From contig NZ_DLHL01000063.1 in the NCBI RefSeq assembly GCF_002483225.1, positions 167,216 through 231,215 of the forward strand: a stretch of DNA of 64,000 nucleotides, read 5' to 3'. A model generated the notes under the pieces. It saw only the letters and a program-made list of their open reading frames with translations. It had not been told where the DNA came from and did no database searches. The position numbers were made by a program, and so were the translations under genes. The stretch is from Gemmatimonas sp. UBA7669 (GTDB lineage: Bacteria > Gemmatimonadota > Gemmatimonadetes > Gemmatimonadales > Gemmatimonadaceae). Positions 16,333-25,428 of this stretch are shown here, in pieces (the stretch's first letter is position 1; every line of letters begins with the position of its first letter).

Positions 16333-17697
16333 TTAGTGGTCTACCACCACACGGCGAATGGGCGCTCGAAGACGCAGCCAGACGCGGGCGCTCTGCAACA
16401 GCGCCGCCGCCGCCAGACCAGCCACCAGGCCGATCCAGAGCCCGCGCTCCCGGTAGCCGGTGTGGAAGCCCAGGACATAGCCCAGCGGCACGCCGATGCC
16501 CCAGAAGGCCACCATGTGCAGGACAGCCGGAATGCGGGTGTCACCCACGCCACGCAACACTCCACTGGTGACGGCCTGGAGTCCGTCGAAGATCTGGAAC
16601 CAGCCAGCGAGTGGAATGAGGGCCACCGCCACTGCCACCGTTGCCGACTCGGTGGTGTACCGGGTGGCCAGCCACTCCGGGGCAAGGATGAACACGATCG
16701 CGCTGATGCACATGAAGCCCACACCGCACACAATGGCGGCGACGGCATCGCTGCGCGCCGAGGACAGATCGCCGCGGCCGATGGCGCGACCCACCACGGC
16801 TGCTGCCGCCCCGCTGATACCAAGGGGCACCATGAACGTCATGGCCGCCATGCTGAGCGCAATCTCGTGGCCTGCGAGGGCCGCCGTGCCCATCCAGCCC
16901 ATGAACAGGGCCGTGAGCCCGAACGCAAAGCTCTCGAAGAACCACTGCGTTCCGATTGGCGCCCCAATGCGAAGCATGCGCCGCATCGGGGCTGCATCCC
17001 ACACTGCGGCGCGCCATGGCCTGAGGGTCGGACGGAGCAGCGGCCAGGCCAGCCAGCCGAGCACGATGCACATCACCCACATGGATATGGCCGTGGCGTA
17101 GCCCGCACCCTCCACTCCAAGGGCCGGAAATCCCCCACGGCCCTCGATGAGCAGCCAGTTGGCCAAGGCATTGACCAGATTGGCGACCAGTGCCGCAGCA
17201 ATAATGGGGCGCGTTGGCCCCATGGCCTGCAGCGTCTGGCGAAACACATTGAACACAAAGAACGGCACGGCGCCCAGCAAGCGCCGACGCGCGTAGACGG
17301 CCGTTTCGCTCACCACCTCGGGCGGTTGGCGCAGTGAACTCAGCACCCACTCGCCAGGCAACAGCGCGAGCATCACCACCACGGCCACTGCGCTGGCCAT
17401 GAGGAGACCGCGCTGCACGCCACGCGCCACGGCCTCGGAGTCCCCGGCCCCAACAGCCTGCGCCACCACCGGATCGAGTGCGAAAAGCAGGCCGATGCCG
17501 AAGACGCTGACATTGAAGAAATAGAAGTTCCCCAAGGCCACGGCGGCGATGGCCGCGCCGCCGAGGCGACCAACCATGAGCGTATCCACGAGGCCCATGG
17601 CCTGGATGCCCACGTTGATGAGCACGATGGGCGCGGCCACCTGCGCCATGTCACGCAGGTCCTGCTGCCACCCGCGCGCGCGTCCCGTCGTGCTCAT
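16333..17697 (-). CDS. MATE family multidrug/sodium antiporter
   Basis: 454 residues with about twelve hydrophobic segments in two similar halves, as expected of MatE exporters in the inner membrane. The N-terminal APIVLINVGIQAMGLVDTLMVGRLGGAAIAAVALG and the matching second-half APIGTQWFFESFAFGLTALFMGWMG are typical (helices 1-2 and 7-8). Substrate cannot be assigned. Starts 13 nt after the amidohydrolase stop, so it is probably the last gene of that run. A 14-bp GC palindrome at 16308-16321 may mark the end. Confidence 0.9.
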   Translation of the reverse strand: MSTTGRARGWQQDLRDMAQVAAPIVLINVGIQAMGLVDTLMVGRLGGAAIAAVALGNFYFFNVSVFGIGLLFALDPVVAQAVGAGDSEAVARGVQRGLLMASAVAVVVMLALLPGEWVLSSLRQPPEVVSETAVYARRRLLGAVPFFVFNVFRQTLQAMGPTRPIIAAALVANLVNALANWLLIEGRGGFPALGVEGAGYATAISMWVMCIVLGWLAWPLLRPTLRPWRAAVWDAAPMRRMLRIGAPIGTQWFFESFAFGLTALFMGWMGTAALAGHEIALSMAAMTFMVPLGISGAAAAVVGRAIGRGDLSSARSDAVAAIVCGVGFMCISAIVFILAPEWLATRYTTESATVAVAVALIPLAGWFQIFDGLQAVTSGVLRGVGDTRIPAVLHMVAFWGIGVPLGYVLGFHTGYRERGLWIGLVAGLAAAALLQSARVWLRLRAPIRRVVVDH

Positions 17698-17710
17698 GGC
17701 CTGCCGCGAT

Positions 17711-19285
17711 TCATCGCGATGGTTTCGCCCCGGTGTTCTGCTTCGCGTTCAGCACCAGCTCACGCACCTCACGCAACAGACGCGGTGCGTCATAGGGAAT
17801 GCCATCCTTGATGGTCCAGGCCACACCGCCACCCGGCCCTGCCGCCGCATCGGCACGCGGCGGATAGAAGACCTTGAGGTCCTCCAGTGGGTTGCCGTTC
17901 ACGACCACGAGGTCCGCCAGATAGCCCGGGCGAACACGGCCGAGCCGCTGTCCCTCTCCGAGAATCGCGGCGTTGTTGGCGGTGACGTGCTGCAGCACCT
18001 TGAGCGGCTGGAATCCCGCTTCCTGATGCAACTCGAGTTCGCGAATGAGACCGAAGCCGTAAATCTGATAGATGAAGCCTGCGTCCTCCCCTGCCCCGAT
18101 TACTCCGCCAAGTCGCTCGAAGTCACGCACGGCCTGAAACCAGATCCGGTAGTTCTCTTTCCAGTAGGCTTCATCGGTGCTGCTCCAGTTGGCGAAGTAC
18201 GACCCGTGGTTGGCCGGGTCCGGCTTGAAGAACTTCTCCAACGTTGGATGCAGATACTCGGCGTACCACGGCTGCGTTTCGGCGCGCTGGAGGTCGCGGC
18301 TGGCCTCGTAGATGTCGAGGGTGGGGTTCCACGCCACGCCGCCCTTCACCATGGCCTTGAGCACATCCTGCAGGCGCGCCGGATCGGCTTCACGCCAGAG
18401 GCGACCCGCCAGACGAAAGCGCATGCCCTCGTCGGCATAGTTGAAGTTGGACGGGAAGTGCTGCACGCCATCGGGAATCGCGGCATCCGGCACACCGTAC
18501 CAATGCTCGATGGACGTGAGGCCGTGCGCGGCCGCATCCAGCGCATTGGTTTCGTCCACGGCCATGTGATGCGCCACACGCAGGCCCTGCTTGCGCGCTT
18601 CGTCGAGCACCGCACCATACACGTCCTTGTCCATGCCAAACAGCTTGAGACCGTCCACACCCTGCGCCTTGAGATCGCGCACGCGCTGCCGCGCGTCGGC
18701 CTCGTTCTGCGGTACCGGCATGTAGGCGTAGCGCGCATACACGTAGAAGCGCGGCGCCATGACCTCCCCGTTCAGACTGCGCGCCCTGAGCGCCAGCGTC
18801 TTTGGCGTTTCGCTGGACACATCACGCACCGTGGTCACGCCCATGCCCAGCCACAACTTGAACTGATAGTCGAGAGGCTGCGCGATACCGCCGCGCTCGT
18901 CCTGCACGTGACCGTGCAGGTTGATGAGGCCCGGCACCACGTACTTGCCGCGCGCGTCGATTTCGACGTCGGCGGGTGGACGGCGCGCCGTCCCGCTTTG
19001 CATGGCCACCGGATCGAGACTCACGATCTGCACGATCCGATTGCCTTCAATGATGATGTCCTTGGGCCCCTCGGCCGGGGTGCCGTTGCCTTCCACCACC
19101 ATGGCGCCGCGAATGGCCAGACGGCGCGGACGGACGCCGTGCGTCGGTGCCGTACCTTGCGCGGCCGTCTGCGCCTCAAGCACACTCGTGAGCGGTCCAG
19201 CCACGCTGAGTGCGACGAGCAACGGCAGGACGGACACGCGGCACCAACTCATGCCGACGGATGGGACGCAACGGCGCAGGCTCAT
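17711..19285 (-). CDS. Secreted amidohydrolase (imidazolonepropionase-like)
   Basis: About 524 residues from ATG 19285, which is 4 nt after the guaA stop; a signal peptide follows (VSVLPLLVALSVAGPLTSVLEAQ). The amidohydrolase fold is marked by YVVPGLINLHGHVQD (first metal-binding HxH), HHMAVDETNALDAA and SIEHWYG in the middle, AGEDAGF, and the C-terminal LGRVRPGYLADLVVVNGNPLEDLK. The family contains secreted dipeptidases and carboxypeptidases as well as imidazolonepropionase; the substrate cannot be told. Residues before ATG 19285 would overlap guaA and are not used. Confidence 0.88.
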   Translation of the reverse strand: MSLRRCVPSVGMSWCRVSVLPLLVALSVAGPLTSVLEAQTAAQGTAPTHGVRPRRLAIRGAMVVEGNGTPAEGPKDIIIEGNRIVQIVSLDPVAMQSGTARRPPADVEIDARGKYVVPGLINLHGHVQDERGGIAQPLDYQFKLWLGMGVTTVRDVSSETPKTLALRARSLNGEVMAPRFYVYARYAYMPVPQNEADARQRVRDLKAQGVDGLKLFGMDKDVYGAVLDEARKQGLRVAHHMAVDETNALDAAAHGLTSIEHWYGVPDAAIPDGVQHFPSNFNYADEGMRFRLAGRLWREADPARLQDVLKAMVKGGVAWNPTLDIYEASRDLQRAETQPWYAEYLHPTLEKFFKPDPANHGSYFANWSSTDEAYWKENYRIWFQAVRDFERLGGVIGAGEDAGFIYQIYGFGLIRELELHQEAGFQPLKVLQHVTANNAAILGEGQRLGRVRPGYLADLVVVNGNPLEDLKVFYPPRADAAAGPGGGVAWTIKDGIPYDAPRLLREVRELVLNAKQNTGAKPSR

Positions 19286-19289
19286 CGGA

Positions 19290-20843
19290 TCACTCCCACT
19301 CGATGGTGGCGGGGGGCTTGGAGCTGACGTCATACACCACACGATTGACGCCGTCCACTTCGTTGATGATGCGACTGGAGATTCGGCCCAGTACTTCGTG
19401 CGGGAAGGCATACCAATCGGCCGTCATGCCGTCGGTGCTCGTCACGGCGCGCAACGCAATCACGTGCTCGTACGTGCGACCATCGCCCATCACGCCAACC
19501 GAACGCACGGGGAGAAATACGGCAAACGCCTGCCAGATATCGGGGTACAATCCCGCCGCGCGGATCTCCTCGAGGTAGATGGCATCGGCGCGGCGCAGCA
19601 TGTCGAGTGCCGCCGGCGTGACTTCACCCAGCACACGAATGGCGAGCCCGGGGCCCGGGAACGGATGACGGCCCACCATTTCCTCGGGCAGCCCCAGCTC
19701 GCGTCCCACGTTGCGCACTTCGTCCTTGAACAGTTCACGCAGCGGTTCGATGAGCGCGAACTTCATGTCCTTGGGCAGACCACCGACGTTGTGATGGGTC
19801 TTGATGGTGGCCGAGGGACCACCCTTGGCGCTGACCGACTCGATGACATCGGGATAGAGCGTGCCCTGCACCAGAAACGCCGCATCCTTGCCGGCTTCGG
19901 CCGATGCGCTTTCGAACACACGAATGAAGTGCTCGCCAATGATCTTGCGCTTGCGCTCGGGCTCGCCCACACCGGCCAGCGCGGAAAGGAAGCGCTCTTC
20001 GGCGCGCACCGTGATGAGCCGGATGCCAAGATGCGCGCCCATGGTGCGCTCCACCTGTTCACGCTCATGCAGGCGCAGCAGGCCCGTATCCACGAAGATG
20101 CAGGTGAGCTGATCGCCGATGGCCTTGTGCACGAGAGCCGCCGCCACACTGGAGTCCACACCGCCGGACAGACCACAAATCACCTGTCGGTCGCCCACCA
20201 GCTCGCGGATGCGCGCGACTTCCTGATCAATGAAATGCCCCGGCGTCCAGTCCGGCGTGCAGTGACATACCGTGAACAGGAAGTTCTCGATGATTTCCGC
20301 ACCACGTGCGCTGTGGTGCACCTCGGCGTGAAACTGCACCGCATGAATCGGCTTGGTGGCATGACGGAATCCCGCACAGGTGCTGCCGCTATGCGCTGTG
20401 GCCACGTAGCCAGGCGGCACCGTCTCCACATGATCGCCGTGGCTCATCCACACGGTGGTCTTTTCGCCCGCGGTGAAGCCCGCAAACATGCCGGCGGCTT
20501 CGTCGATCGTGACCTCGGCCCGTCCATATTCCCGGCGGCCGCCCCCGACCACCGCGCCACCCTCGAGATGGGCAATGAGCTGCATGCCGTAGCACACCCC
20601 GAGCACGGGCGCGATGTCGAGCAGCTCGCGCGGGACCGTCGGCGCGTCGGCGTCAGTCACGGAACTCGGGCCACCCGAGAGAATGATGCCGGTCGGCTTC
20701 CACGCGCGAATCCAGTCGAGAGACTTGGTCGGCGGGTGAATCTCCGAATACACGCGGGCTTCACGGACGCGGCGCGCAATGAGCTGCGTGAACTGTGAGC
20801 CGCAGTCGAGAATGAGGATGCGGCTGTCGGTTGCGTGCGCCAT
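19290..20843 (-). CDS. guaA: GMP synthase (glutamine-hydrolysing)
   Basis: Converts XMP to GMP. 517 residues from ATG 20843, whose first base overlaps the stop of the phosphodiesterase (TGATG). The class I amidotransferase domain has LDCGSQFTQLIARRVRE and the nucleophile in GVCYGMQLIAH; the triad His/Glu appear as QFHAEVHH, with Ala where most GuaA have Pro. The ATP pyrophosphatase loop is CGLSGGVDSSVAAALVH, and the dimerisation domain ends KPPATIEWE, the canonical C-terminus. Confidence 0.96.
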   Translation of the reverse strand: MAHATDSRILILDCGSQFTQLIARRVREARVYSEIHPPTKSLDWIRAWKPTGIILSGGPSSVTDADAPTVPRELLDIAPVLGVCYGMQLIAHLEGGAVVGGGRREYGRAEVTIDEAAGMFAGFTAGEKTTVWMSHGDHVETVPPGYVATAHSGSTCAGFRHATKPIHAVQFHAEVHHSARGAEIIENFLFTVCHCTPDWTPGHFIDQEVARIRELVGDRQVICGLSGGVDSSVAAALVHKAIGDQLTCIFVDTGLLRLHEREQVERTMGAHLGIRLITVRAEERFLSALAGVGEPERKRKIIGEHFIRVFESASAEAGKDAAFLVQGTLYPDVIESVSAKGGPSATIKTHHNVGGLPKDMKFALIEPLRELFKDEVRNVGRELGLPEEMVGRHPFPGPGLAIRVLGEVTPAALDMLRRADAIYLEEIRAAGLYPDIWQAFAVFLPVRSVGVMGDGRTYEHVIALRAVTSTDGMTADWYAFPHEVLGRISSRIINEVDGVNRVVYDVSSKPPATIEWE

Positions 20844-21355
20844 CAGGACTTCCACTCCGGTCCGGTGAGCTTGAGGAATTCCACCGCCTTGGTCTCGAGA
20901 TCGAGAATGGCGCCGGTGGGCGCGCCGTGCAGCCAGCCGCAGCCTTCACCGGGGTTGACCAGCAGCGAATCGCCGCGCGACTTCATCTCGGGGATGTGCG
21001 TGAAGCCGTGGACGATGACCTCGTGGCCGTCGATGCTGCGCTGATGCACATCGGCGAGATCGTGAATGAGCAGCACGGACTTGCCGCCCAGATCAAAGCT
21101 GTGCGGCGACTCGTACAGCTCGGCAGCGCCGAAGCCGGTGCGCGCCGCGGCCACGAGTGCATCACGGTCGCCGTCGTTGCGGCCAAACACGCCAAGCAAC
21201 GGCAGTGACAGATCCTGAAACGGTTGCAGCGAAAACGGGGAGCAGTAGTCGCCAGCGTGCATCACCAGCGACACGCCGCCAGCCAGCATCTGCTCCAGCA
21301 GGGCCCGCACAGCGGGCACACGGTCGTGCGTGTCGGACAGCAGGCCAATGCGCAT
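20843..21355 (-). CDS. YfcE/MJ0936-family metallophosphoesterase
   Basis: 170 residues from ATG 21355, overlapping the lysA stop by one base. Metallophosphoesterase motifs: IGLLSDTHDR, VMHAGDYCS, VFGRNDGD (the GNxD position reads GRND), LLIHD where GxxHG is usual, and VIVHGFTHIPE (GHTH position reads GFTH). These proteins are small cytoplasmic phosphodiesterases with two metals. Two motif positions are altered (N to R before ND, and GH to GF), so the metal site may differ from that of the characterised enzyme. Confidence 0.85.
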   Translation of the reverse strand: MRIGLLSDTHDRVPAVRALLEQMLAGGVSLVMHAGDYCSPFSLQPFQDLSLPLLGVFGRNDGDRDALVAAARTGFGAAELYESPHSFDLGGKSVLLIHDLADVHQRSIDGHEVIVHGFTHIPEMKSRGDSLLVNPGEGCGWLHGAPTGAILDLETKAVEFLKLTGPEWKS

Positions 21356-22668
21356 CAGACGGATCTCCACTCTGGGGAAAGACGCTCGCGGCGAACGAGG
21401 TCGTCGAACGTTTCGCGTGCGCCCACCACCGCGAAGCGCTCACCATCAACGAGCACTTCCACCGGTCGCGGGCGGGTGTTGTAGTTGGATGCCATCGAAA
21501 AGGCGTACGCGCCGGCGGTCTGCAGCACGAGCAGATCCCCCGTGCGAACCGCGGGCAGTTCGCGGTCCTTGGCGAAGAAGTCGCCCGATTCGCAGATGGG
21601 GCCGACGACGTCAGCCGTGAGGCGTTCCGCAGACTCGTGCACGGCCTCAATGCCATGATAAGCCTGGTACAATGCCGGCCGGATGAGATCACTCATGCCG
21701 GCGTCCGTCACCACGAAGTCCTTGCCGGCGGCGTGCTTGCGGTAGAGCACCGTGGTCAGCAGCACACCGGCTTCAGCCACGAGAAATCGACCGGGTTCCA
21801 GCAACAGCGTGAGTCCGGTCCCCGCAACCGCGGCGCGAACGGCTGTCGCGTAGTCCGGCAAATCGACCGGCTGCTCACCCGGTGCATACGGAACCGACAG
21901 GCCACCGCCCACGTCGATGAATTGCAGCGCGTGCCCCAGGGCGCGAGCCTGCGCCACCGCCTCGAGCAGGCGCGGCAGGGCGTCACGCAGCGGCACGGCA
22001 TTGCTGATCTGCGAACCCAGGTGCATGCCGAGACCGCGCAGGGTCACATGCGGACGTTCGGCAATCACGCCGAGCAGTCGCGTGACGTCGTCGCGTGGGA
22101 TGCCGAACTTCTGGCCCTTCTCGCCGGTCTTGATGTACGCGTGTGGCGTATCCACCGTGACTTCAGGATTCACGCGGATGGCAATGGGCGCCACCACACC
22201 ACGCAGCGCGGCACGCGCGTTGACCACCTCGAGCTCGGCTTCCGACTCGATGTTGATGAGGCGGACGCCGGCAGCCAGCGCCATGTCGATTTCCTCGACG
22301 GTCTTGCCAACGCCGCTGAACACGACGTCCGCGCCGCGAAAGCCGGCAGCCAGCGCGCGCTGCAGTTCGCCGCCCGACACGATGTCCACACCCGCACCGA
22401 GTTCACGCAACAGTCCGAGCACGGCCAGATTGGAGTTGGCCTTGACCGCAAAGTGGATGTGATGATCCACACCCGCGAAGGCCTCGTCGAGGACCCGATA
22501 GCGTGCCCGGATGGTTGAGGCGCTGTATACGTAGGCCGGGGTGCCCTCAGCCGCCGCGATGGCGGGCAGCGGCACCTGCTCCGCGTGCAGCACGCCGTCG
22601 CGGCGTACGAAGCCGCTGGCCGTCACCGACGGGGCGCCGTCGGCGGGCGTCAGTACGAGCGCGCCCAC
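21355..22668 (-). CDS. lysA: Diaminopimelate decarboxylase
   Basis: Last step of lysine synthesis, meso-diaminopimelate to lysine. 437 residues; PLP lysine in HIHFAVKANSN near residue 75, then DIVSGGELQRAL, HLGSQI, the glycine loop DVGGGLSVPY and EPGRFLVAEAG. The partner active-site region is CESGDFFAKDRELP. The start overlaps the end of proS by 19 nt. Position between tRNA synthetases and guaA has no obvious pathway meaning. Confidence 0.95.
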   Translation of the reverse strand: MGALVLTPADGAPSVTASGFVRRDGVLHAEQVPLPAIAAAEGTPAYVYSASTIRARYRVLDEAFAGVDHHIHFAVKANSNLAVLGLLRELGAGVDIVSGGELQRALAAGFRGADVVFSGVGKTVEEIDMALAAGVRLINIESEAELEVVNARAALRGVVAPIAIRVNPEVTVDTPHAYIKTGEKGQKFGIPRDDVTRLLGVIAERPHVTLRGLGMHLGSQISNAVPLRDALPRLLEAVAQARALGHALQFIDVGGGLSVPYAPGEQPVDLPDYATAVRAAVAGTGLTLLLEPGRFLVAEAGVLLTTVLYRKHAAGKDFVVTDAGMSDLIRPALYQAYHGIEAVHESAERLTADVVGPICESGDFFAKDRELPAVRTGDLLVLQTAGAYAFSMASNYNTRPRPVEVLVDGERFAVVGARETFDDLVRRERLSPEWRSV

Positions 22669-24119
22669 ACGACCTCGTACTTGGCCGGCTCGCCGGTCAC
22701 CATGCAGGTGGTGGGAGCGACCGGTGAACGGAACTCCGCATCGGGAATGCAGCGAATGGTGGCCTTGGTTTCTTCCTTGACCCGCGCCTCGACGGCCGGA
22801 TCACCGTTCCAGCCGGCGTACACAAAGGCGCCCGGTCCTTCCATGACTTCCTTGAACCGCTCGTAGCTGATGGGCTCGCGGATGCTGTTGGCTTCAAGAC
22901 GGGCACGCGCGGCGGCCAGCATGTCGGCCTGAATCTGCTCGAGCACCACCGGCAGTTCCGTGCGCAGGGTGTCCAGCGCAATCGCGCGCTTCTCGCGCGT
23001 GTCGCGCCGCACCAGCATGCCGCTCTGCTGCGCGAGATCACGCGGACCGATTTCCATGCGCAGCGGGATGCCGCGCAGTTCCCAGTGGTAGTACTTGGCG
23101 CCTGGCTTGATACCCACGCGGTCGTCCACGTGCACGCGAATGCGCTCGTGGTCCGGACGCTTGAAGCTGCCAAGGTCCTCGGCGATGCGCTTGGCCGCTT
23201 CAATGGTGGCCGCACGTTCCTCGTCGGTCTTCCAGATGGGCACGATGACCATCTGGATGGGGGCGAGACGCGGCGGCAGACGCAGCCCCGCATCATCGCC
23301 ATGTGTCATGACGAGTCCGCCGATCATGCGCGTGGACACGCCCCACGACGTGTTCCACGCATGATCCATCTGGCCGGCCTCGTTCTGGAAGGTCAGATCG
23401 AAGGCCTTGGCGAAGTTCTGCCCCAGGTTGTGCGAGGTGCCGGCCTGCAGCGCCTTGTTGTCCTGCATCATCGCTTCGGTGCAGTAGGTGCGCAGCGCGC
23501 CCGCGAACTTTTCCGCGTCGGTCTTCTGACCGGTGATCACGGGCATGGCCATGTACTCCTCCATGAACGTGCGGTACACGCCGAGCATGCGACGCGTCTC
23601 CTCTTCCGCCTCATCGTGCGTGGCGTGCGCCGTATGGCCCTCCTGCCAGAGGAACTCCATGGTGCGCAGGAAGAGGCGCGTGCGCATTTCCCAGCGCACC
23701 ACGTTGGCCCACTGATTGTATAGCAGAGGCAGATCGCGGTAGCTCTGCACCCACTTGGCGAACATCGAGTAGATGATGGTCTCCGAGGTGGGGCGCACCA
23801 CCAGGCGCTCCTCGAGCTGCTTGCCACCGCCGTGTGTCACCACCGCGCATTCGGGCGCGAAGCCCTCCACGTGCTCGGCCTCCTTGGAGAGGAAGCTCTC
23901 GGGGATGAACAGCGGGAAGTACGCGTTCACGTGGCCGGTGGCCTTGAACATGTCATCCAGCGCGCGCTGCATGCGCTCCCAGATGCCGTAGCCCAACGGA
24001 CGAATGACCATGCACCCGCGCACCGGCGAGTAGTCTGCCAGCTCGGCGCGCAGCACCAGTTCGTTGTACCAGTCGCTGAAGTTTTCAGCGCGTGGGGTCA
24101 GCTTCTTGTCGTCACTCAT
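22650..24119 (-). CDS. proS: Prolyl-tRNA synthetase, archaeal/eukaryal type
   Basis: 489 residues from ATG 24119 (MSDDKKLTPRAENFSDWYNE), overlapping the hisS end by 8 nt. It lacks the large editing insertion of the bacterial type; instead it has the short layout with YFPLFIPESFLSKEAEHVEGF, LVVRPTSETIIYSMFAKWVQSY, WEMRTRLFLRTMEFLWQEGH and a C-terminal extension ending in VVWARSY. That ending with a terminal Tyr is characteristic of the archaeal/eukaryal group. Upstream in-frame residues would run into hisS and are not family-like. Confidence 0.95.
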   Translation of the reverse strand: MSDDKKLTPRAENFSDWYNELVLRAELADYSPVRGCMVIRPLGYGIWERMQRALDDMFKATGHVNAYFPLFIPESFLSKEAEHVEGFAPECAVVTHGGGKQLEERLVVRPTSETIIYSMFAKWVQSYRDLPLLYNQWANVVRWEMRTRLFLRTMEFLWQEGHTAHATHDEAEEETRRMLGVYRTFMEEYMAMPVITGQKTDAEKFAGALRTYCTEAMMQDNKALQAGTSHNLGQNFAKAFDLTFQNEAGQMDHAWNTSWGVSTRMIGGLVMTHGDDAGLRLPPRLAPIQMVIVPIWKTDEERAATIEAAKRIAEDLGSFKRPDHERIRVHVDDRVGIKPGAKYYHWELRGIPLRMEIGPRDLAQQSGMLVRRDTREKRAIALDTLRTELPVVLEQIQADMLAAARARLEANSIREPISYERFKEVMEGPGAFVYAGWNGDPAVEARVKEETKATIRCIPDAEFRSPVAPTTCMVTGEPAKYEVVWARSY

Positions 24120-25419
24120 GGCTGGACTCGTGAGGCATGGATGCCCAGGCCACGAGGGCCTCGAGCGAGGAAAAAACCAGATCGTCGTGCGCCGAGCGCC
24201 GAACCCGCCACGGGGCCTCAGTGGACGACGGGTCAACGATCACGAAGGCGCGGGCATCGGCCTTGCGGCCCGCTTCCAACTGCTTGTCGAGCTTCTGACT
24301 GCGCAGCGCATACTCCACCGCGCAGTCGGCGTCGCGCAGCGCCCGTGCAGTTCGCAGCGCGGCGTGTGGTGCGTCGCCGGTATCGGGCGACTGTGCCACC
24401 CAGAACGCTGGTGTCGCCGGCGCCGCCTGCAGCAGACCACGACTCCGCAGCAATTCACCAATGACAACATCACCCATGCCAAAGCCAAGGGCTGGGAGAT
24501 CGGTGCCACCAAGGGACTTGAGCAGGTTGTCGTAGCGCCCACCACCACAAATGGCACGGAACTCACCCACGTTGTCGAAGAGCTCGAAGACAATGCCCGT
24601 GTAGTACGCCAGACCACGCACGATGGTGAGATCGAACTGCACCCACGTGGCCACGCCCAGCGCATCGAGATGCGCGAGGTACTGACGGAAACGCTCGACA
24701 TGCTCCCGTACCGCGGGGGCGTCGCCATACCGTGCCGCCACGGTCGCGAAATCCAGGGTGCCGAAGCCAAGCACCGTGTCCACGATGTTGGCGTCGAGTC
24801 CGGCCGCTGCAAGCTTCTCCGCTGAGACCTCGCGCGGCTGCCGCTCGAGTTTGTCGAGTACCGCGTACACGGCCGCCCACGAGGCCTCGCCAATGCCGAG
24901 GTGCGTGAGCAGACCGTTCAACAGCCGTCGGTCACTGACACGTGCGCGTACGTCGCGATCGCTCAGACCAAACGCGCGCATGATCTCGATCGCGATGGAC
25001 ACGAGCTCGGCGTCGGCCAGCACGTCGGCTTCGCCCACGATGTCCACGTTCAACTGGAAGTGCTCGCGCAGCCGCCCCTTCTGCGTGCGCTCGTAGCGGA
25101 AAAGCTGCGGAATGGCAAACCAGCGCACCGGCTTGCGCAGCGCCTGCGCCTTCGCACCCACCATGCGCGCAAACGTCGGCGTCATTTCCGGACGCATGGC
25201 GACGGCGCGCTCACCCTTGTCGGTGAAGTTGTACAGCTGGGTCACGATCTCCTCGCCGCTCTTTTGCGTGTACAGCTCGAGTGGCTCGAGCGGCGGACCA
25301 TCGTACTCCTGAAACGCATAGCGCCGCACGACGCGGCGCCAGGTATCGAAGATGTGGGCTCGTTCGGCGAACTGGTCTGGATAGAAGTCGCGAAATCCCG
25401 GGAGCGGCTTTTGTGACAT
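24112..25419 (-). CDS. hisS: Histidyl-tRNA synthetase
   Basis: Class II synthetase, 435 residues. Motif 1-2 region: PLPGFRDFYPDQF, LELYTQKSGEEIVTQLYNF, LRPEMT equivalent AMRPEMTPTFARM and RYERTQKGRLREHFQLNVD. The histidine-specific stretch is RGLAYYTGIVFELF with CGGGRYDNLL. Start ATG 25419. It is 9 nt downstream of folC and overlaps proS, so the two synthetases are co-transcribed. Confidence 0.95.
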   Translation of the reverse strand: MSQKPLPGFRDFYPDQFAERAHIFDTWRRVVRRYAFQEYDGPPLEPLELYTQKSGEEIVTQLYNFTDKGERAVAMRPEMTPTFARMVGAKAQALRKPVRWFAIPQLFRYERTQKGRLREHFQLNVDIVGEADVLADAELVSIAIEIMRAFGLSDRDVRARVSDRRLLNGLLTHLGIGEASWAAVYAVLDKLERQPREVSAEKLAAAGLDANIVDTVLGFGTLDFATVAARYGDAPAVREHVERFRQYLAHLDALGVATWVQFDLTIVRGLAYYTGIVFELFDNVGEFRAICGGGRYDNLLKSLGGTDLPALGFGMGDVVIGELLRSRGLLQAAPATPAFWVAQSPDTGDAPHAALRTARALRDADCAVEYALRSQKLDKQLEAGRKADARAFVIVDPSSTEAPWRVRRSAHDDLVFSSLEALVAWASMPHESSHE

Positions 25420-25428
25420 CCCGGAAAG

